Assembly: GCA_015680685.1 (NCBI GenBank)
Contig: MNCI01001941.1
Coordinates: 585,594-645,593 of the forward strand
Length of the DNA: 60,000 nucleotides
Reading direction: 5' to 3'
Origin: Gnetum montanum
Lineage: Eukaryota > Streptophyta > Gnetopsida > Gnetales > Gnetaceae
Shown piece after piece: positions 58,831-60,000 of the stretch (its first letter is position 1; each line of letters begins with the position of its first letter). The notes under the pieces were generated by a model. The model saw nothing but the letters and a program-made list of their open reading frames with translations, made no database searches and had not been told where the DNA came from. A program made the translations under genes and the position numbers.

Positions 58831-60000
58831 TCATGTAGTTCCTGGTGGTGGTGGCTCCTCCATTGGTGCCTTCCCTTTGTCTTGTGCTCTAGGCTTTGAG
58901 GGTTGATGGCATTGAAATATGACCTAGAGCTTCTCCTCTTCAGTCCGAGGGTCTTGTGTCGTCCATGCTAATGTTCCAATGGTTGACAAAGTCAGCACCT
59001 CCCATGGATAGGGTAGTTGTGGAAACATCTAGTTGGCCTTGATGTACCAAGCCCTGAACACCCGTCGTTCCTTCTCATAGGCTCTGGCTTTGTTCTTGTA
59101 TTCATGAAGATATGTTAGCCATCAATCCAAGTCAGTTGTGACATCTTTCTGTCTCTGGTAGCTAGATTTTACCACCTCAAGTTCAAAATTTTCAACATCT
59201 AGTTTTTCTAACAACTTCTTGTATTCTACAAATTTTGCTTCGTATTTGATGTGGGTGGAAGCTACCTGCTGCTCAAGATATGTTCTCAGGCGCCTTGCTG
59301 TTAACATGGCAAGGTTGGGATATATGAGGTTTTCCAACTCCATATACTCTGTCAAGTCTTGAATCTAAAGGTCCCAGTTTTTAACTTCTGCTTGGTGGGC
59401 AAAGGCATATGTGTCAAATATGGTGTGCCAATTAGTGTGTTGGGCACTAATAATGTTGATTTGGGCCTTGTCCATATGGATTTCCTTCTCCAAGATTTGT
59501 TTATACATCCCCACCTGATCACAGAACTGCTCCTTCAGCTTCTCATGTCATTTATGCGCTTATCTCAATTGCTGACTTTTGACGAATAGCGCATACGTCC
59601 TCCATTAGGAGGGTTCGATTTTCTCTAGCTAAATAGCTTACATTTTGGTTGATCCAAATGAACTATTCTCATAACTGATGAAAGTGTTCATTGAGAACAG
59701 TCTTTTGTTTCTCTACAGTGATCAACCGAAGGTTGTCTGCAACCAACTACTTATTTTCTTCTTCTAAGGCCTTGAGTACCTTAAGATGCGCATGGGTTTG
59801 CGCTTTTGCTGCGGAGGCATCCCAAATAGCCTTCTCTTTCTCCTCTTCCATCCTTTTATTCTTTGCTATCAATTTATTTAGTTTCTCTATTCTAGAATTT
59901 TCTAGCTGGTCTGCGGGAACAAATTGCAAAGGGTCCCGTTGTGCTGCTTGTAAGGCCATGAGCTGCTCTTCTAATTTCTGCACTTTAGCTTTAGCATGCT
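58831..60000 (-). pseudogene. Coiled-coil ORF of element E, running off the right edge
   Basis: Read on the minus strand, from beyond 60000 to a TGA at 58831-58833. Segments: 59747-59983 (charged coiled coil, KLNKLIAKNKRMEEEKEKAI), a frameshift, then 59355-59122 (EYMELENLIYPNLAMLT, VASTHIKYEAKFVEYKKLL, ENFELEVVK), and after one stop at 59122-59124 a tail with MFPQLPYPWEVLTLSTIG and a Pro-rich end PMEEPPPPGTT. The stretch from EYMEL to the MFP..PWxV block matches the ORF1-like protein at about 45450-45900 on the other strand. Here the ORF lies directly before the 3' LTR. Function unknown; the coiled coil suggests self-association or RNP packaging. Confidence 0.75.

Noticed and set aside
1-60000. 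tRNA or rRNA genes
   Set aside because: Only tRNA-complementary primer sites of retroelements were seen; no cloverleaf or rRNA core sequence was noticed.

Overview
The window is nuclear DNA of a seed plant with a large, retrotransposon-dominated genome. It carries several Ty3/gypsy lineages, short GT-AG introns, AT-rich spacers and C-to-T decay of nearly every reading frame. No bacterial, organellar or ordinary host gene was recognised. Two N runs (24655-24949, 50635-50679) and two single Ns (7480, 58327) show a draft assembly.

The left half is a nested set solved to the base by LTR ends and target-site duplications. Element A (1049-32234, minus strand, TSD TGATT) is a gag-pro element without reverse transcriptase or integrase. 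Into its gag went element B (4571-23290, plus strand, TSD CTCCC), an 18.7-kb Tat/Ogre-type element with 1.5-kb LTRs, gag, protease, RT, two RNase H domains and integrase. Into A's leader went element C (24582-31174, minus strand, TSD ATACT), a gag-only relative of B with matching primer-binding site and polypurine tract.

The most interesting content is inside B, between protease and RT. On the opposite strand lies an intron-rich gene of at least seven exons (11636-15303). Its introns are 69-100 bp with GT-AG ends, almost all phases agree, it ends in an acidic tail, and its premature-stop density is close to that of B's pol. I recognise no family for its product. Upstream of its presumed start are the same acgctg-type motifs that fill B's LTR and leader.

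The right half is older. It holds an AT-rich spacer (32240-34841), a solo LTR (34847-35747), an Athila-like pol remnant (36400-39070), an LTR-type promoter with exact palindromes (40753-40832), a second solo LTR (41308-43203) and a decayed Tat-like element with a coiled-coil ORF1 and gag (43240-47900). Then come low-complexity DNA, a chromovirus-type LTR with initiator-tRNA-type primer site (50931-51415), a second minus-strand spliced ORF (51588-53480), and a chromovirus gag-pro-RT (55480-57967). That RT is cut by another A-family LTR (57968-58675), whose element runs off the right edge and carries a homologue of the coiled-coil ORF1. A recurring theme is that the promoter-side part of each LTR family is built from its own short palindromic or tandem motif.
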